From contig CAZHOJ010000001.1 in the NCBI GenBank assembly GCA_964534125.1, positions 434,001 to 498,000 of the forward strand: a stretch of DNA of 64,000 nucleotides. Direction: 5' to 3'. Positions 8,677 through 17,536 of this stretch are shown one piece after another. Position 1 is the stretch's first letter, and every line of letters starts with the position of its first letter. Source of the stretch: 2-02-FULL-55-14 sp964534125. GTDB taxonomy: Bacteria; Bacteroidota; Ignavibacteria; UBA10030. The notes beneath the pieces are model-generated. The model searched no databases. It was not told where the DNA came from and saw only the letters and a program-made list of their open reading frames with translations. The position numbers and the translations under genes are program-made.

Positions 8677-9162
8677 TCATTTCTTCGGCAAGGGGAGCGA
8701 ACCTGGAATGCCCATGAGCGGAAAGTCCTTCCGCAGAGGATAGTGCTCGAACTCCTCCGGCATATAGATGCGTCGAAGGTCGGGATGCCCGTCGAATATG
8801 ATACCGAACATGTCGTACGTCTCGCGCTCGTAGAAATTGGCCGCCGCCCAGACGCCCGTCACGGTGCGCACATGCGGATCGTCTTCCTGGAGGAAGACCT
8901 TCAGGCGGAGGCGATGCCTGCCCGGAATGGAAAGGAGGTTGTAGATCACACCGAAGCGGTCGACCGGCGTATACATGTCGATACCGCACACATCCACAAG
9001 CAGGTCGTACCGCAATGCGGGATCGTCCCGCAGAAAACGGCAGACCTCGATGATCTTCTCACGCGGGATAACGCACGTGAGCTCTCCGCGAAACTCGGAT
9101 GCGGAGACCAGCGCACCGGTGAGATGTTTTTCGAGCGCTACACGGACCTGTTCGTTCGTCAT
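8677..9162 (-). CDS. nuoC: NADH-quinone oxidoreductase subunit C
   Basis: The 161-residue 30-kDa-type subunit carries the signature ERETYDMFGIIFDGHPDLRR near residues 111-130 and a typical C-terminal PLRKDFPLMG segment. It is a structural subunit of the hydrophilic arm of complex I. It overlaps the nuoB end by 4 nt (ATGA). Confidence 0.95.
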   Translation of the reverse strand: MTNEQVRVALEKHLTGALVSASEFRGELTCVIPREKIIEVCRFLRDDPALRYDLLVDVCGIDMYTPVDRFGVIYNLLSIPGRHRLRLKVFLQEDDPHVRTVTGVWAAANFYERETYDMFGIIFDGHPDLRRIYMPEEFEHYPLRKDFPLMGIPGSLPLPKK

Positions 9163-9701
9163 GAGGCGGATGGAGGCGTGGCGATGGACTTCTGGTGGAA
9201 TGCTGGCTCGCCGACGAATGCGGGAGATGCTCCGCGGGATTCGCCCCGCTGGACCTTCTGCTGCAGAAGCATGAGCGCGTTCAGGAGATTATCCGGACGC
9301 GGCGGACAACCGGCGACGTAGACATCGACCGGGATGAACTGGTCGATGCCCTGCACCACAGAGTAGGTACGGTACATGCCGCCCGAGGAGGTGCATACTC
9401 CCATCGCGATCACCCACTTCGGGTCGGGCATCTGGTCGTAGATCTTACGTACGACGTGAGACATTTTGTACGTGGTCGTGCCAGCCACGATCATAACATC
9501 GGACTGTCGCGGAGAGAAGCGAAACACCTCGGACCCGAACCGCGCAGAATCGAACCTGGGGCCGGCAAAGGCCATCATCTCGATCGCGCAGCACGAGATC
9601 CCCATGGGCATAGGCCAGAGGGAATTCTTGCGGCACCAGTTGATTGCATCTTCCAACCTGGTCGTCACGAAGCTGTCACCGGTCGCTTTCTCTAATCCCA
9701 T
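9159..9701 (-). CDS. nuoB: NADH-quinone oxidoreductase subunit B
   Basis: The 180-residue protein is the subunit holding the terminal 4Fe-4S cluster N2. The ligands C37-C38 (GISCCAIEMM), C103 (GVCTSSGG) and C132 (GCPPRPD) are all present. The Q-site arginine region FRFSPRQSDV is near 60-69. It overlaps nuoA by 10 nt and nuoC by 4 nt, so the three genes are tightly coupled. Confidence 0.97.
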   Translation of the reverse strand: MGLEKATGDSFVTTRLEDAINWCRKNSLWPMPMGISCCAIEMMAFAGPRFDSARFGSEVFRFSPRQSDVMIVAGTTTYKMSHVVRKIYDQMPDPKWVIAMGVCTSSGGMYRTYSVVQGIDQFIPVDVYVAGCPPRPDNLLNALMLLQQKVQRGESRGASPAFVGEPAFHQKSIATPPSAS

Positions 9702-10048
9702 TCTAATGCTCCTTTCTTCCAGACATAGACATAACCGACAAGCAGGACGGCTATGAATATGAACATCGTGATCACGCCCTGGATTCCCAGCTCATCATAC
9801 GAAACCGCCCAGGGATACAGGAACACGACCTCGATATCGAACAGAATGAAGAGCATAGCGACCATGTAGAATTTCACGGAGAACCGCTCGCGGGCACTCC
9901 GGACAGGCTCCATGCCGCTTTCGTAGGTCGTTCCTTTTTGCTCGGTCGGGTGCCTCGGACCGAAGATCCGGTTCAGATTGCCCATCACGAGGCCTACAAC
10001 GCCGCCGATGGCGATCATGATGAAGATGGGAATGTAGGAGTCGAGCAT
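9692..10048 (-). CDS. nuoA: NADH-quinone oxidoreductase subunit A
   Basis: The 118-residue small membrane subunit has three hydrophobic helices (about 6-26, 64-82 and 88-108). The TM1-TM2 loop has a TTYESGMEPV sequence, and the following segment is RFSVKFYMVAMLFILFDIEV, both diagnostic for NuoA. It is the first gene of nuoABCDEF. Confidence 0.96.
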   Translation of the reverse strand: MLDSYIPIFIMIAIGGVVGLVMGNLNRIFGPRHPTEQKGTTYESGMEPVRSARERFSVKFYMVAMLFILFDIEVVFLYPWAVSYDELGIQGVITMFIFIAVLLVGYVYVWKKGALEWD

Positions 10049-10077
10049 TGGAGGGATTTCACTGATACAGGTCCAGA

Positions 10078-10106
10078 AACCTAGAAAAAAGTGGCCTGAG
10101 ATGCAA
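10078..10106 (-). promoter_or_regulatory. Possible promoter of the nuo operon
   Basis: On the minus strand TTGCAT (10101-10106), 17 bp, then TAGGTT (10078-10083), about 30 nt before nuoA. The spacing is ideal but the -10 box matches the consensus only partly, so this is a moderate prediction. Confidence 0.4.
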
Positions 10107-10138
10107 CGCGCCCGCAGGTCTCGACACTTCCGGTACGA

Positions 10139-11884
10139 CTACGGAATGCGGATGCGCACTCCCTCGAGAGGCCACCGGGACCGGACCTTTACTGTGTCAG
10201 ACCAGACCGAGCGCCGCTCTGCCGGGCGGAAGGGATACGGATCTCCCGGATCGAACTCACCATTGCCGTTCCGGTCCTTGAACGCGAACAGCGTATACTG
10301 ACCCGGTCGCAACCGGCGCAGCTCGAAGGAGCCGTCCTCGCGAGCGACAGCGGCGTTCACATCTTTCGCACTTCCCTCGACCGGACGCGCCACGACATGG
10401 ATGCGGCCCGCTGTGTCGGGCGTTGACCGGGTGATAGCGGTCCCCTCTATTATACCGGTGTCATAGACATCCTCCGTCCTGAAACGGATGACCGAGACCG
10501 AATCCCTCACCCCTTCGAGCTTCCAGTCCTGAAGCCCATGCAGCAACACCCGAAGCTCGTACCAGGTGTAGCTCCGTAACTCCCCTGCCGGGACGATTCC
10601 TAAAATTGACTCCGTTACCCAGCGCGTGACGGTCGGGTGCGGTTCTCCGGTACTCGTTCTCAACGAAACCCTGTTCTGACCCCATCGGTCCTGCGCGATG
10701 GGCTCGCTGAAATGGAACAAGACCTCCTCCCAGACCGGTCTGTCGACCGAGCTGTCGCGGACCGAAACCCTCTGGAGCAGAGGCGGAAGTGTATCCGGCT
10801 GAGCAGACGACTGGAACAGCCGGGTCGTCGTCTCGCCGAGAGACCTGTTCCCGGCGAGGTCAAACACGCCCGAAAGGAACAGTCGATACGTCGTTTCAGG
10901 TTCGAGATAATCCGTCGTCAGTGTCGCCTGCTTTCTGTCGGGCAGCACCGGCGTAACTGCGAACACCGTCTTCCCCTCTCCGGTCAGCGTGTCGATAATG
11001 GACGCTTCGGGCCTCCGGGATCGGGCGGTGTCGATCGGCTCCGAGAATGTGACCGTAAGGTGGTTCGCATCGATGGCAGACACCTCCGTGAGCCGCGGTG
11101 CGGTCGTATCCTCCTTCGACAGCTGCAGAACGAGGCCAGTGTTCGAGGTGTCGATCCTCGAAAGCCGAACAGGCGTAACCGGCACCGCGTATTCATCCTC
11201 TTCCCTGTCGTAGACGATGTTGCGGGAAGCATCCCGGATGGAGAGAACGAAGTACGAAGCGAGCCGGATATGCGGGAACGTGAACGAGCCATCCTTTCCG
11301 GCCTGGGTCACGTAGCTTGGAGACGCGTGCAGCACATTGAGGGTATCTGCTCTGCCCGTCGGAAGTTCATAGGCATAGACCATCACACCGCCCATCTCGT
11401 CCTTGGTGTCAATGGGAAGGACCGTCCCTGCGATGAGACCGTTATCGATGGTCGCACCGGTGGAGAACGGAAACGTGAATGCGAATTCCATCCGGTTGCG
11501 CCGGGATGGCTCGAGGTCGGTCACGTCCGTCCCGACGGTGACGAGATACGTGGTATTCTCCTGCAGCGGAGAGAGCAGCGTGATAGAAAGGGTCTTTCCC
11601 CACCAGTCGAATTCCATATCACTGACCGGAGGGGAGATGAAAATGGATTCCATCGCTGACCTTTTGTCGACGAACTCATCGAACTCGATCTCGATCCTGT
11701 CCGTGGAGACATTCAACCCGAATGGCTCCGGAAAGACGGAGATCACACGGGGACCCACGGTATCCATCGGGCCGCCGGACGGAGGGATCTGATTCGCGCA
11801 CGATATGCCAAGAAGCATGGCAGCGGTCAGCGCAACGGCCGCAGTCCAGGGGGAGAGTCGGAGTTCCACGCAGATCCCGTTCAT
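10139..11884 (-). CDS. Ig-like domain lipoprotein (Big_5/SbsA-like)
   Basis: The 581-residue protein has a lipoprotein signal: a hydrophobic stretch at about 12-28 and the lipobox LGISC with Cys29. Next comes the PPSGGPMDTVGPRVISVFP segment typical of Bacteroidota Ig-like lipoproteins. Several beta-sandwich repeats follow, with phrases such as ENTTYLVTVGTDVTD and DYLEPETTYRLFLSGVFDLAGN. The C-terminal part (GQYTLFAFKDRNGNGEFDPGD) resembles a carboxypeptidase-regulatory-like fold. It is probably anchored to an outer or inner membrane. Its function is not known. It overlaps mltG by 4 nt (ATGA), so it is cotranslated with a cell-wall enzyme. Confidence 0.75.
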   Translation of the reverse strand: MNGICVELRLSPWTAAVALTAAMLLGISCANQIPPSGGPMDTVGPRVISVFPEPFGLNVSTDRIEIEFDEFVDKRSAMESIFISPPVSDMEFDWWGKTLSITLLSPLQENTTYLVTVGTDVTDLEPSRRNRMEFAFTFPFSTGATIDNGLIAGTVLPIDTKDEMGGVMVYAYELPTGRADTLNVLHASPSYVTQAGKDGSFTFPHIRLASYFVLSIRDASRNIVYDREEDEYAVPVTPVRLSRIDTSNTGLVLQLSKEDTTAPRLTEVSAIDANHLTVTFSEPIDTARSRRPEASIIDTLTGEGKTVFAVTPVLPDRKQATLTTDYLEPETTYRLFLSGVFDLAGNRSLGETTTRLFQSSAQPDTLPPLLQRVSVRDSSVDRPVWEEVLFHFSEPIAQDRWGQNRVSLRTSTGEPHPTVTRWVTESILGIVPAGELRSYTWYELRVLLHGLQDWKLEGVRDSVSVIRFRTEDVYDTGIIEGTAITRSTPDTAGRIHVVARPVEGSAKDVNAAVAREDGSFELRRLRPGQYTLFAFKDRNGNGEFDPGDPYPFRPAERRSVWSDTVKVRSRWPLEGVRIRIP

Positions 11885-12957
11885 CGCGTGGGTTCCTGCT
11901 GCATGCGCCGGACCCTGCGGTAATCACGCACAGCGCGACGATGTTCGGCATAGGTGCGGGAGAACGTATGACCTCCCAGTCCGGTGGCCACGAAGAAATG
12001 GTATTGATGACGCTCCGGATACAGCGTCGCAAGAATGGACGCCCGCCCCGGATTATTGATGGGTCCCGGCGGAAGACCGGTCCTGCGATAGGTATTGTAC
12101 GGCGATGTGATGCGAAGGTCTGCATACGTGAGACGCCGGGGCCCATCCGGGATGATGTACTGGATGGTCGGGTCGGCTTCGAGCCTCATCCGTTTCTGCA
12201 GCCTGTTCCAGTAGACGCCCGCAATGCGCGCCCGCTCCTCATCGAGGTTCGATTCCCCCTCCACGATTGATGCCAGTGTCAGCACATCGTTCATGGTCAT
12301 GCGAAGAGCCTTCCGCCGTTCGACGAGGGAGTCAACGAAAAACTCCTGGAAGGCCCTCACAAAACGGGTGACGATCTCCCGTTCCGGGGTCTGCCAATGG
12401 AACGCATATGTGTCCGGAAGGAGATACCCTTCCAGGGTCTGGGCGCTGATACCGAGCGACCGGATAAACCCGGTGTCGGTGCACAATGCTGCGAACACCG
12501 TGGAATCGACTCCGAGTATCCTCGCTGAGCGGCTGGCAACGTAGGAGAAGCGCCATCCTTCGGGAATGGCAAGTCGTTCCAGCTCACGGGCGCTCCCGTC
12601 ATGCATCCCGGCAAGGATGTCCGTGTTTGACGCGCCTGCCGGGAACCGATATTTGCCGACGAACACCCGGCGATCATATCCCAGCACCCGGGCGGCGAAT
12701 CGTGTCGCCCACCGGCTATACAGCACGTCAGATGCTTCGAGCGAATCGAGCGCTGCAGTGAACGTGGCGCCGCGAGGCACATAGACGACGACGCCCTCCT
12801 CTCCCCTGATCGGATTGGGCATCCAGAATACCCAGGAGGAGAACAACAGCAGTAGGACCACACACGCGGCAAGGACCGTCACCAACCGATGACCGGAGAT
12901 CCACATCCTGATCCGGCTGAACATTGTTCCCATCATACCGTACAACGAACCGCTCAT
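11881..12957 (-). CDS. mltG: Endolytic murein transglycosylase MltG (YceG family)
   Basis: The 358-residue protein has one N-terminal transmembrane helix (about 25-46), a LysM-like segment and the YceG catalytic domain. The catalytic glutamate is E233 in ASIVEGESN, followed by AGVYWNRLQKRMRLEADPTI and the conserved SPYNTYRRTGLPPGPINNPG loop. The enzyme cleaves nascent glycan strands near the inner membrane and helps set their length. The gene overlaps trpA upstream and the lipoprotein downstream by 4 nt each. Confidence 0.94.
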   Translation of the reverse strand: MSGSLYGMMGTMFSRIRMWISGHRLVTVLAACVVLLLLFSSWVFWMPNPIRGEEGVVVYVPRGATFTAALDSLEASDVLYSRWATRFAARVLGYDRRVFVGKYRFPAGASNTDILAGMHDGSARELERLAIPEGWRFSYVASRSARILGVDSTVFAALCTDTGFIRSLGISAQTLEGYLLPDTYAFHWQTPEREIVTRFVRAFQEFFVDSLVERRKALRMTMNDVLTLASIVEGESNLDEERARIAGVYWNRLQKRMRLEADPTIQYIIPDGPRRLTYADLRITSPYNTYRRTGLPPGPINNPGRASILATLYPERHQYHFFVATGLGGHTFSRTYAEHRRAVRDYRRVRRMQQEPTR

Positions 12958-13775
12958 ATCACCTCCGTCGATCCTTGTGGGCTCTCTGCGAGCGTGCGAA
13001 CATAGGCGGTCCCGCGGCGAACCACCTCAGCTGCCTCCGTGCAGGAGCCGATCTCCCTTAACAGCTGCGACCCGACAACAACTCCATCCGCAGATCGCCA
13101 CACACGCCGGACATCCGCCGATGTCGCGATGCCGAATCCTACCACAAAAGGCTTCTTCGCATTCCGTCTGACACGTTTCAGAAAGCTCTCGAGGGCGTCC
13201 GAGCCTGCGAAGCGAGCGGAGGCGCCCGTCACGCCGGTGACCGAGACGCAATATGAAAAGTCCGAGGAAAGTGCATCGATCTGTATGATACGTTCATCGG
13301 TCGTGGTCGGCGCAATGAGATAGACCATGCTCAATCCGCGCCCGACCGCAGAGGCATGCACCCGAGAAGCCTCTTCCGGGGGAAGGTCTGGAATAATGAA
13401 GCCATCGACACCTGCCCCACATGCAGCGTCAAAGAACGCATCGATCCCGATCCGCAGAAGCGGATTGACATATCCCATCAGGAGGATGGGAATGGGCGAC
13501 CGCTGACGGATGTCCTTCACGATCTCAAGCACTCTCCCTGGCGTTGCCCCGTTCATCAATGCACGCTGCGATGCCTGCTGGATGACCGGACCATCGGCGA
13601 GAGGGTCCGAAAAGGGAATTCCCAGCTCTATAAGAGAGGCGCCGGCAGATTCCAGGCCTGCCACAAGGTCCGGCGTCACCCCCTTCATCGGGTAGTCCGG
13701 CGTGAGGTATGGGATGAGCGCCTTGCGGCCTTCGCGCCCGAGTTCTTCCCATCGCTGTGTGATACGGTTAACCAT
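12954..13775 (-). CDS. trpA: Tryptophan synthase alpha subunit
   Basis: The 273-residue TIM barrel converts indole-3-glycerol phosphate to indole and glyceraldehyde 3-phosphate. Both catalytic acids are visible: E50 and D61 in LIELGIPFSDPLADGP. The C-terminal phosphate-binding GFGIATSADV loop is also intact. There is no trpB or other trp gene beside it; it sits 5 nt after tsaD and overlaps mltG by 4 nt, so it is expressed in a non-trp operon. Confidence 0.96.
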   Translation of the reverse strand: MVNRITQRWEELGREGRKALIPYLTPDYPMKGVTPDLVAGLESAGASLIELGIPFSDPLADGPVIQQASQRALMNGATPGRVLEIVKDIRQRSPIPILLMGYVNPLLRIGIDAFFDAACGAGVDGFIIPDLPPEEASRVHASAVGRGLSMVYLIAPTTTDERIIQIDALSSDFSYCVSVTGVTGASARFAGSDALESFLKRVRRNAKKPFVVGFGIATSADVRRVWRSADGVVVGSQLLREIGSCTEAAEVVRRGTAYVRTLAESPQGSTEVI

Positions 13776-13780
13776 AGATG

Positions 13781-14785
13781 TTAGAGCGCCAGGCCTGGTT
13801 CAGCAGTGATGGTCAACGGTGAGGTCTTTCCCTCCCGCAGCCGATAGTACCCCGCCAGAGCGATCATGGCGCCATTATCGGTACAGAATTCCATGCGTGG
13901 AACGAACAGCCGGGCACCCCGCCGTTCCGCTTCAGCCTCGGCGGCACGACGAAGCGCTTTGTTCGCACTCACTCCTCCGGCGATGCAGACATCCTTTACA
14001 CCGACGGACCCGGCCGACTCGAAAAGCCTGTCGATGAGCGTATCGACGACAGCGGCCTGGAATGAGGCACAGACATCGTTCACAAAGTCCGGCTCGGCCC
14101 TCTGCACATCGAAGTTCTGCCTGCGAAGATAGTAGAGGACTGACGTCTTTAGTCCCGAAAAGCTGAATGAGAACGGTGCATGCTGGGGCTTCGGACGAGG
14201 GAAAGAGACGGCCGAAGGATTGCCTGCAGAGGCCCTGGCTTCAACGGATGGACCGCCGGGGTACGTCAATCCGAGCATTTTGGCGACCTTGTCGAATGCT
14301 TCGCCGGCAGCGTCATCTATCGTGTTCCCGAGCACCTCCACGTTCATCGGCCCATGTACCAGGGCCAGCTGCGTATGCCCCCCGGAGACGGACAGGTTCA
14401 GGAACGGAAAGCCGGGTCTCGGGTCCTCCAGGAGGTTCGATACGATATGGCCTTCCATGTGATTCACTCCCACGAACGGGACACCGAGGCCATAGGCGAG
14501 TGATTTCCCGTAGGTGAGGCCGACCAGAAGGGAGCCTACAAGACCTGGCCCATACACCGCCGCCACTCCGTCGAGATCGGCGACGCCCACATCTGCCCTT
14601 CTCAACGCCTCGTCGACGACCGGCATGATGGTCCTCAGATGCTCCCGCGATGCAAGCTCCGGCACGACCCCGCCGTACTCTGCGTGAAAGACCTGAGCTT
14701 TCACCACGTTGGAACGGAGCAGGCCGTCTGCCACGACAGCGGCGGACGTCTCATCGCAGGAAGTTTCTATGCCGAGAATCGTCAT
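13781..14785 (-). CDS. tsaD: tRNA N6-adenosine threonylcarbamoyltransferase
   Basis: The 334-residue protein is the Kae1/TsaD subunit that transfers threonylcarbamoyl to A37 of ANN-decoding tRNAs. It starts MTILGIETSCDETSAA, has the metal ligands H109 and H113 (NHMEGH), and the nucleotide loops SVSGGHTQL and VCIAGGVSANKAL. A longer frame exists upstream (to 14959), but it crosses the rpmB promoter region and lacks family similarity, so the start at 14785 is preferred. It heads the tsaD-trpA-mltG-lipoprotein run. Confidence 0.95.
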   Translation of the reverse strand: MTILGIETSCDETSAAVVADGLLRSNVVKAQVFHAEYGGVVPELASREHLRTIMPVVDEALRRADVGVADLDGVAAVYGPGLVGSLLVGLTYGKSLAYGLGVPFVGVNHMEGHIVSNLLEDPRPGFPFLNLSVSGGHTQLALVHGPMNVEVLGNTIDDAAGEAFDKVAKMLGLTYPGGPSVEARASAGNPSAVSFPRPKPQHAPFSFSFSGLKTSVLYYLRRQNFDVQRAEPDFVNDVCASFQAAVVDTLIDRLFESAGSVGVKDVCIAGGVSANKALRRAAEAEAERRGARLFVPRMEFCTDNGAMIALAGYYRLREGKTSPLTITAEPGLAL

Positions 14786-14850
14786 TCTGACACGATGATA
14801 ACCAAAAAACGCGCTTGCTTCAAGAACGGTCCGCCGGAGCTGAAATCGTA

Positions 14851-14879
14851 TTGCTTCATACGGCAAGATGATGTATATT
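14851..14879 (+). promoter_or_regulatory. Sigma-70-type promoter of rpmB
   Basis: TTGCTT (14851-14856), a 17-bp spacer and TATATT (14874-14879) lie 33 nt before the rpmB ATG. Same architecture as the tRNA-Gln, rpmE and phosphohexomutase promoters. Confidence 0.8.
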
Positions 14880-14912
14880 ATATGTCTGAATTGAATTACA
14901 GGGAATTGAACG

Positions 14913-15104
14913 ATGGCACGCATGTGTGATATTTGTGGCAAGAAACCGATGACCGGCAACCATGTCAGTCATGCCCACAACCGTACGCGCAGACGGTTCA
15001 TGCCAAATCTTCAGTCTGTCCGCGCCAAGGTCAACGGGCGCGTCCAGCGGCTGACGGTGTGCACCAACTGCATCAAGAGCGGCAAGGTCCAGAAGGCCGC
15101 CTGA
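14913..15104 (+). CDS. rpmB: 50S ribosomal protein bL28
   Basis: The 63-residue protein starts MARMCDICGKKPMTGNHVSH and continues RTRRRFMPNLQ, the L28 signature. The CxxC at residues 5-8 and a second CTNC near 51-54 make it the zinc-binding form. It is a single-gene transcript: a promoter lies just upstream and an intrinsic terminator 27 nt downstream. Confidence 0.96.
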   Translation: MARMCDICGKKPMTGNHVSHAHNRTRRRFMPNLQSVRAKVNGRVQRLTVCTNCIKSGKVQKAA

Positions 15105-15131
15105 CCCCCTTATCCGTTCTTCCGGTTTTCG

Positions 15132-15158
15132 ATCCCGCCCCGTGCGGGATTTTTTTTT
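15132..15158 (+). terminator. Intrinsic terminator after rpmB
   Basis: A 7-bp perfect stem ATCCCGC / GCGGGAT with a 5-nt loop is followed by eight T residues. It ends the rpmB transcript and isolates it from pgsA. Confidence 0.93.
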
Positions 15159-15182
15159 ATCTTCACTCTACCCATCACGACG

Positions 15183-15809
15183 ATGCCACGCTTCTTCTCA
15201 CCACCGAACCAGCTGACGATGCTCCGGGTGCTCCTCACCCCGGTCTTCGTGGCGCTGTACCTCTCGCCCGATGCGACCTTCCGTCTGTGGTCCATCGTCG
15301 TGTTCGTCGCCGGCATGCTGACAGACTGGTACGATGGATGGGTCGCCCGCCGATGGGGGTATATCACGAAGTGGGGCTCGCACATCGATCCAATGGCGGA
15401 CAAGATCTTCATCTCCGCCGCCTTCTTCTCGTTCGTCTTCAGAGACCTCGTTCCGGCCTGGACGGTATGGGTGATCGTGACCCGCGATATCGGCGTTACC
15501 TTCCTCCGTTCGTACTCCGAGATCAGGGGCATCCCGTTCCTGACATCGTTCAGCGCCAAGGTGAAGACCTTCGCCCAGTTCCTCGCCCTCTGCTACATTC
15601 TGCTCGCTTCCGTCGGGTCGACCTCGCTGCCCGAAGGGTCGTGGGGACAGGAAGCTGCGACGAACATCTACTCCCTTCCGGCCATGTACTGGCTGATGAC
15701 CGTAATAGCGATCTTCACGCTTGTCACGGGTGTGCAGTACATCTACGTCAACCGCTCTCACATCCTGAAGGCCTATGGCGCCCGAACCTCCACGTCCGAT
15801 CCAGCCTGA
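15183..15809 (+). CDS. pgsA: CDP-diacylglycerol-glycerol-3-phosphate 3-phosphatidyltransferase (PgsA-like)
   Basis: The 208-residue membrane protein contains the full CDP-alcohol phosphotransferase motif, D48-x2-D51-G52-x2-A55-R56-x8-G65-x3-D69-x3-D73, with the metal-binding aspartates in place. Four to five further hydrophobic helices follow. The family joins CDP-diacylglycerol to an alcohol at the inner membrane. Glycerol 3-phosphate is inferred as acceptor because the next gene, overlapping by 35 nt, is a phosphatidylglycerophosphatase that would take the product to phosphatidylglycerol. No promoter is obvious in the 24 nt after the rpmB terminator. Confidence 0.9.
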   Translation: MPRFFSPPNQLTMLRVLLTPVFVALYLSPDATFRLWSIVVFVAGMLTDWYDGWVARRWGYITKWGSHIDPMADKIFISAAFFSFVFRDLVPAWTVWVIVTRDIGVTFLRSYSEIRGIPFLTSFSAKVKTFAQFLALCYILLASVGSTSLPEGSWGQEAATNIYSLPAMYWLMTVIAIFTLVTGVQYIYVNRSHILKAYGARTSTSDPA

Positions 15810-16278
15810 AAAGCCGGGAGCCTTCACACTCTTCATCGGGTCCGGATTCCTCACCGGATATGCCCCGTTCGCGTCAGGCACGGTCGCGAGCGCCCTTGCC
15901 GCAGTCCTGTACTATGCAATACCCGGCTTCGAGGACCCGTTCATCGGCATCCCTCTTATCGCCGGACTTTTCCTCATCGGCATCCGGGCCTCCGGGCAGA
16001 TGGAAACATACTACGGACACGACCCTGCAGAGGCCACGGTCGATGAAGTGGTGGGCATGTGGATCTCGCTTGCCTTCCTGCCGAAGACGCTGCTCGTGGT
16101 GATCACGGGATTCTTCCTTTTCAGGATCTTTGACATCGTCAAGCCGTACCCTGCCCGAAGGTTCGAGCAGCAGCCGGGAGGATACGGCATCATGATGGAC
16201 GATGTCGTGGCCGCCGTGTATGCCAACATCCTCCTCCACCTCCTTCTGTCAGTCCTTCATCTCTTCGGCCTGGAGTAG
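15775..16278 (+). CDS. pgpA: Phosphatidylglycerophosphatase A
   Basis: The 167-residue membrane protein has the PgpA signatures GSGFLTGYAPFASGTVAS near residues 22-39 and the acidic site DPAEATVDEVVGMWIS near 82-97, plus FRIFDIVKPYPARRFE near 115-130. It dephosphorylates phosphatidylglycerol phosphate. The gene overlaps pgsA by 35 nt in another frame and ends 1 nt before cinA, so pgsA, pgpA and cinA form one unit. Confidence 0.94.
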   Translation: MAPEPPRPIQPEKPGAFTLFIGSGFLTGYAPFASGTVASALAAVLYYAIPGFEDPFIGIPLIAGLFLIGIRASGQMETYYGHDPAEATVDEVVGMWISLAFLPKTLLVVITGFFLFRIFDIVKPYPARRFEQQPGGYGIMMDDVVAAVYANILLHLLLSVLHLFGLE

Positions 16279-16279
16279 C

Positions 16280-17536
16280 ATGTCTGCACATCACACCGCT
16301 GAGGTCATTTCCATCGGCGACGAGCTCCTGATCGGCCAGGTGATCAATTCCAACCAGGCGGACATCGCCAGGGACCTGAACTCGATAGGCATCAGCATCC
16401 GATACATGACCACCGTCGGCGATACGGAGCAGGAGATCCTCGATGCGTTCGCTGTGGCTGCGCAGCGGTCGGAGGTCGTCCTTGTGACCGGCGGGCTCGG
16501 GCCAACGCATGACGACGTGACCCGTGCGGCTGTGTGCACGTTTCTCGGCTGCGAACCGGTCCTGCACGTGCCCACGCTGGACCATATCCGGGAGATGTTC
16601 TCCCGGCGAGGCCTCGCACTAACGCCGCTGAACGAAGACCAGGCACGCATCCCTGCGGCCGTCGAGGTTGTGCCGAACAGGCTCGGAACGGCGGCAGGCT
16701 ACACATTCCGGCGCGACACGGCCACGTTCTTTGTCATGCCGGGCGTCCCGTACGAGATGCAGGCAATGATGAAGGAGACGGTCGCTCCTCTTCTCGCGTC
16801 ACGGCGGACGGGAAGGGTCCTGTTGCACCGCACGATCAAGACCACCGGCATCGCCGAGTCTCACCTCGCGGAAAAACTGGGACCCACTGACGATCTGCTC
16901 ATGCATCAGCAGGGTCTCTCCCTCGCATACCTGCCGGGGCCGCATGGTGTCCGGCTGCGGCTGACCGGCACCGGCACAGATGCTGCCTCAGTACAGACCT
17001 CCATCGCGCGCGCGGAGCAGAACATACTTGGCAGGGCGGGTGTGTACGTTTACGGGTACGATGATGATGATCTTGAGACCGTCGTCGGAAGGGTCCTTAC
17101 CGAACGGGGTCTGACGATAGCCGTAGCGGAATCCTGTACAGGCGGGCTGATCCTCGACCGCATCACGAACGTTCCCGGGTCGAGCGCATACCTCGAGCGG
17201 GGATTCATCTGTTACAGCGACCGCTCGAAGACCGAGCTTCTCGGCGTACCGGCCGGGACCATCGCTGCCCACGGCGCGGTGAGCGGTGAGGTCGCGCGGT
17301 CCATGGCGGAGGGGGCGCGGCTTCGTTCCAGCACCGACATCGGCCTGTCCACAACCGGCATAGCCGGTCCGGCGGGAGGAAGTGACGAGAAACCGGTCGG
17401 ACTGGTGTATATCGGTTATGCTGATGCGAAAACGACGCTCCACATGCGTTTCGTGTTCGGCAATGACCGCCGCCGCATCAAGGAACGTGCATCGCAGGCG
17501 GCTCTGGACCTCCTCAGGCGGAAGCTTCTGGGCTGA
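16280..17536 (+). CDS. cinA: CinA family protein (ADP-ribose pyrophosphatase / NMN deamidase)
   Basis: The 418-residue two-domain protein has an N-terminal MoCF-like domain (AEVISIGDELLIGQVINSN at residues 7-25, TGGLGPTHDDVT near 69-80) and a C-terminal CinA amidohydrolase domain (IAVAESCTGGLI near 283-294, GIAGPAGGSDEKPVGLVYI near 360-378). It is linked to NAD salvage, and in some bacteria to competence. The open frame extends 78 nt upstream inside pgpA, but the ATG at 16280, directly after the pgpA stop, fits the family N-terminus. It overlaps the thpR start by 1 nt. Confidence 0.94.
   Translation: MSAHHTAEVISIGDELLIGQVINSNQADIARDLNSIGISIRYMTTVGDTEQEILDAFAVAAQRSEVVLVTGGLGPTHDDVTRAAVCTFLGCEPVLHVPTLDHIREMFSRRGLALTPLNEDQARIPAAVEVVPNRLGTAAGYTFRRDTATFFVMPGVPYEMQAMMKETVAPLLASRRTGRVLLHRTIKTTGIAESHLAEKLGPTDDLLMHQQGLSLAYLPGPHGVRLRLTGTGTDAASVQTSIARAEQNILGRAGVYVYGYDDDDLETVVGRVLTERGLTIAVAESCTGGLILDRITNVPGSSAYLERGFICYSDRSKTELLGVPAGTIAAHGAVSGEVARSMAEGARLRSSTDIGLSTTGIAGPAGGSDEKPVGLVYIGYADAKTTLHMRFVFGNDRRRIKERASQAALDLLRRKLLG

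Noticed and set aside
10637..11659. Plus-strand open frame of 340 codons opposite the Ig-like lipoprotein gene
   Set aside because: Arg-rich shadow frame; the minus-strand gene has a lipobox, Ig-like repeats and operon overlaps.
14933..16102. Plus-strand open frame of 389 codons over rpmB and pgsA
   Set aside because: Runs through the rpmB terminator and two genuine genes in other frames; composition is His/Arg/Pro-rich shadow.
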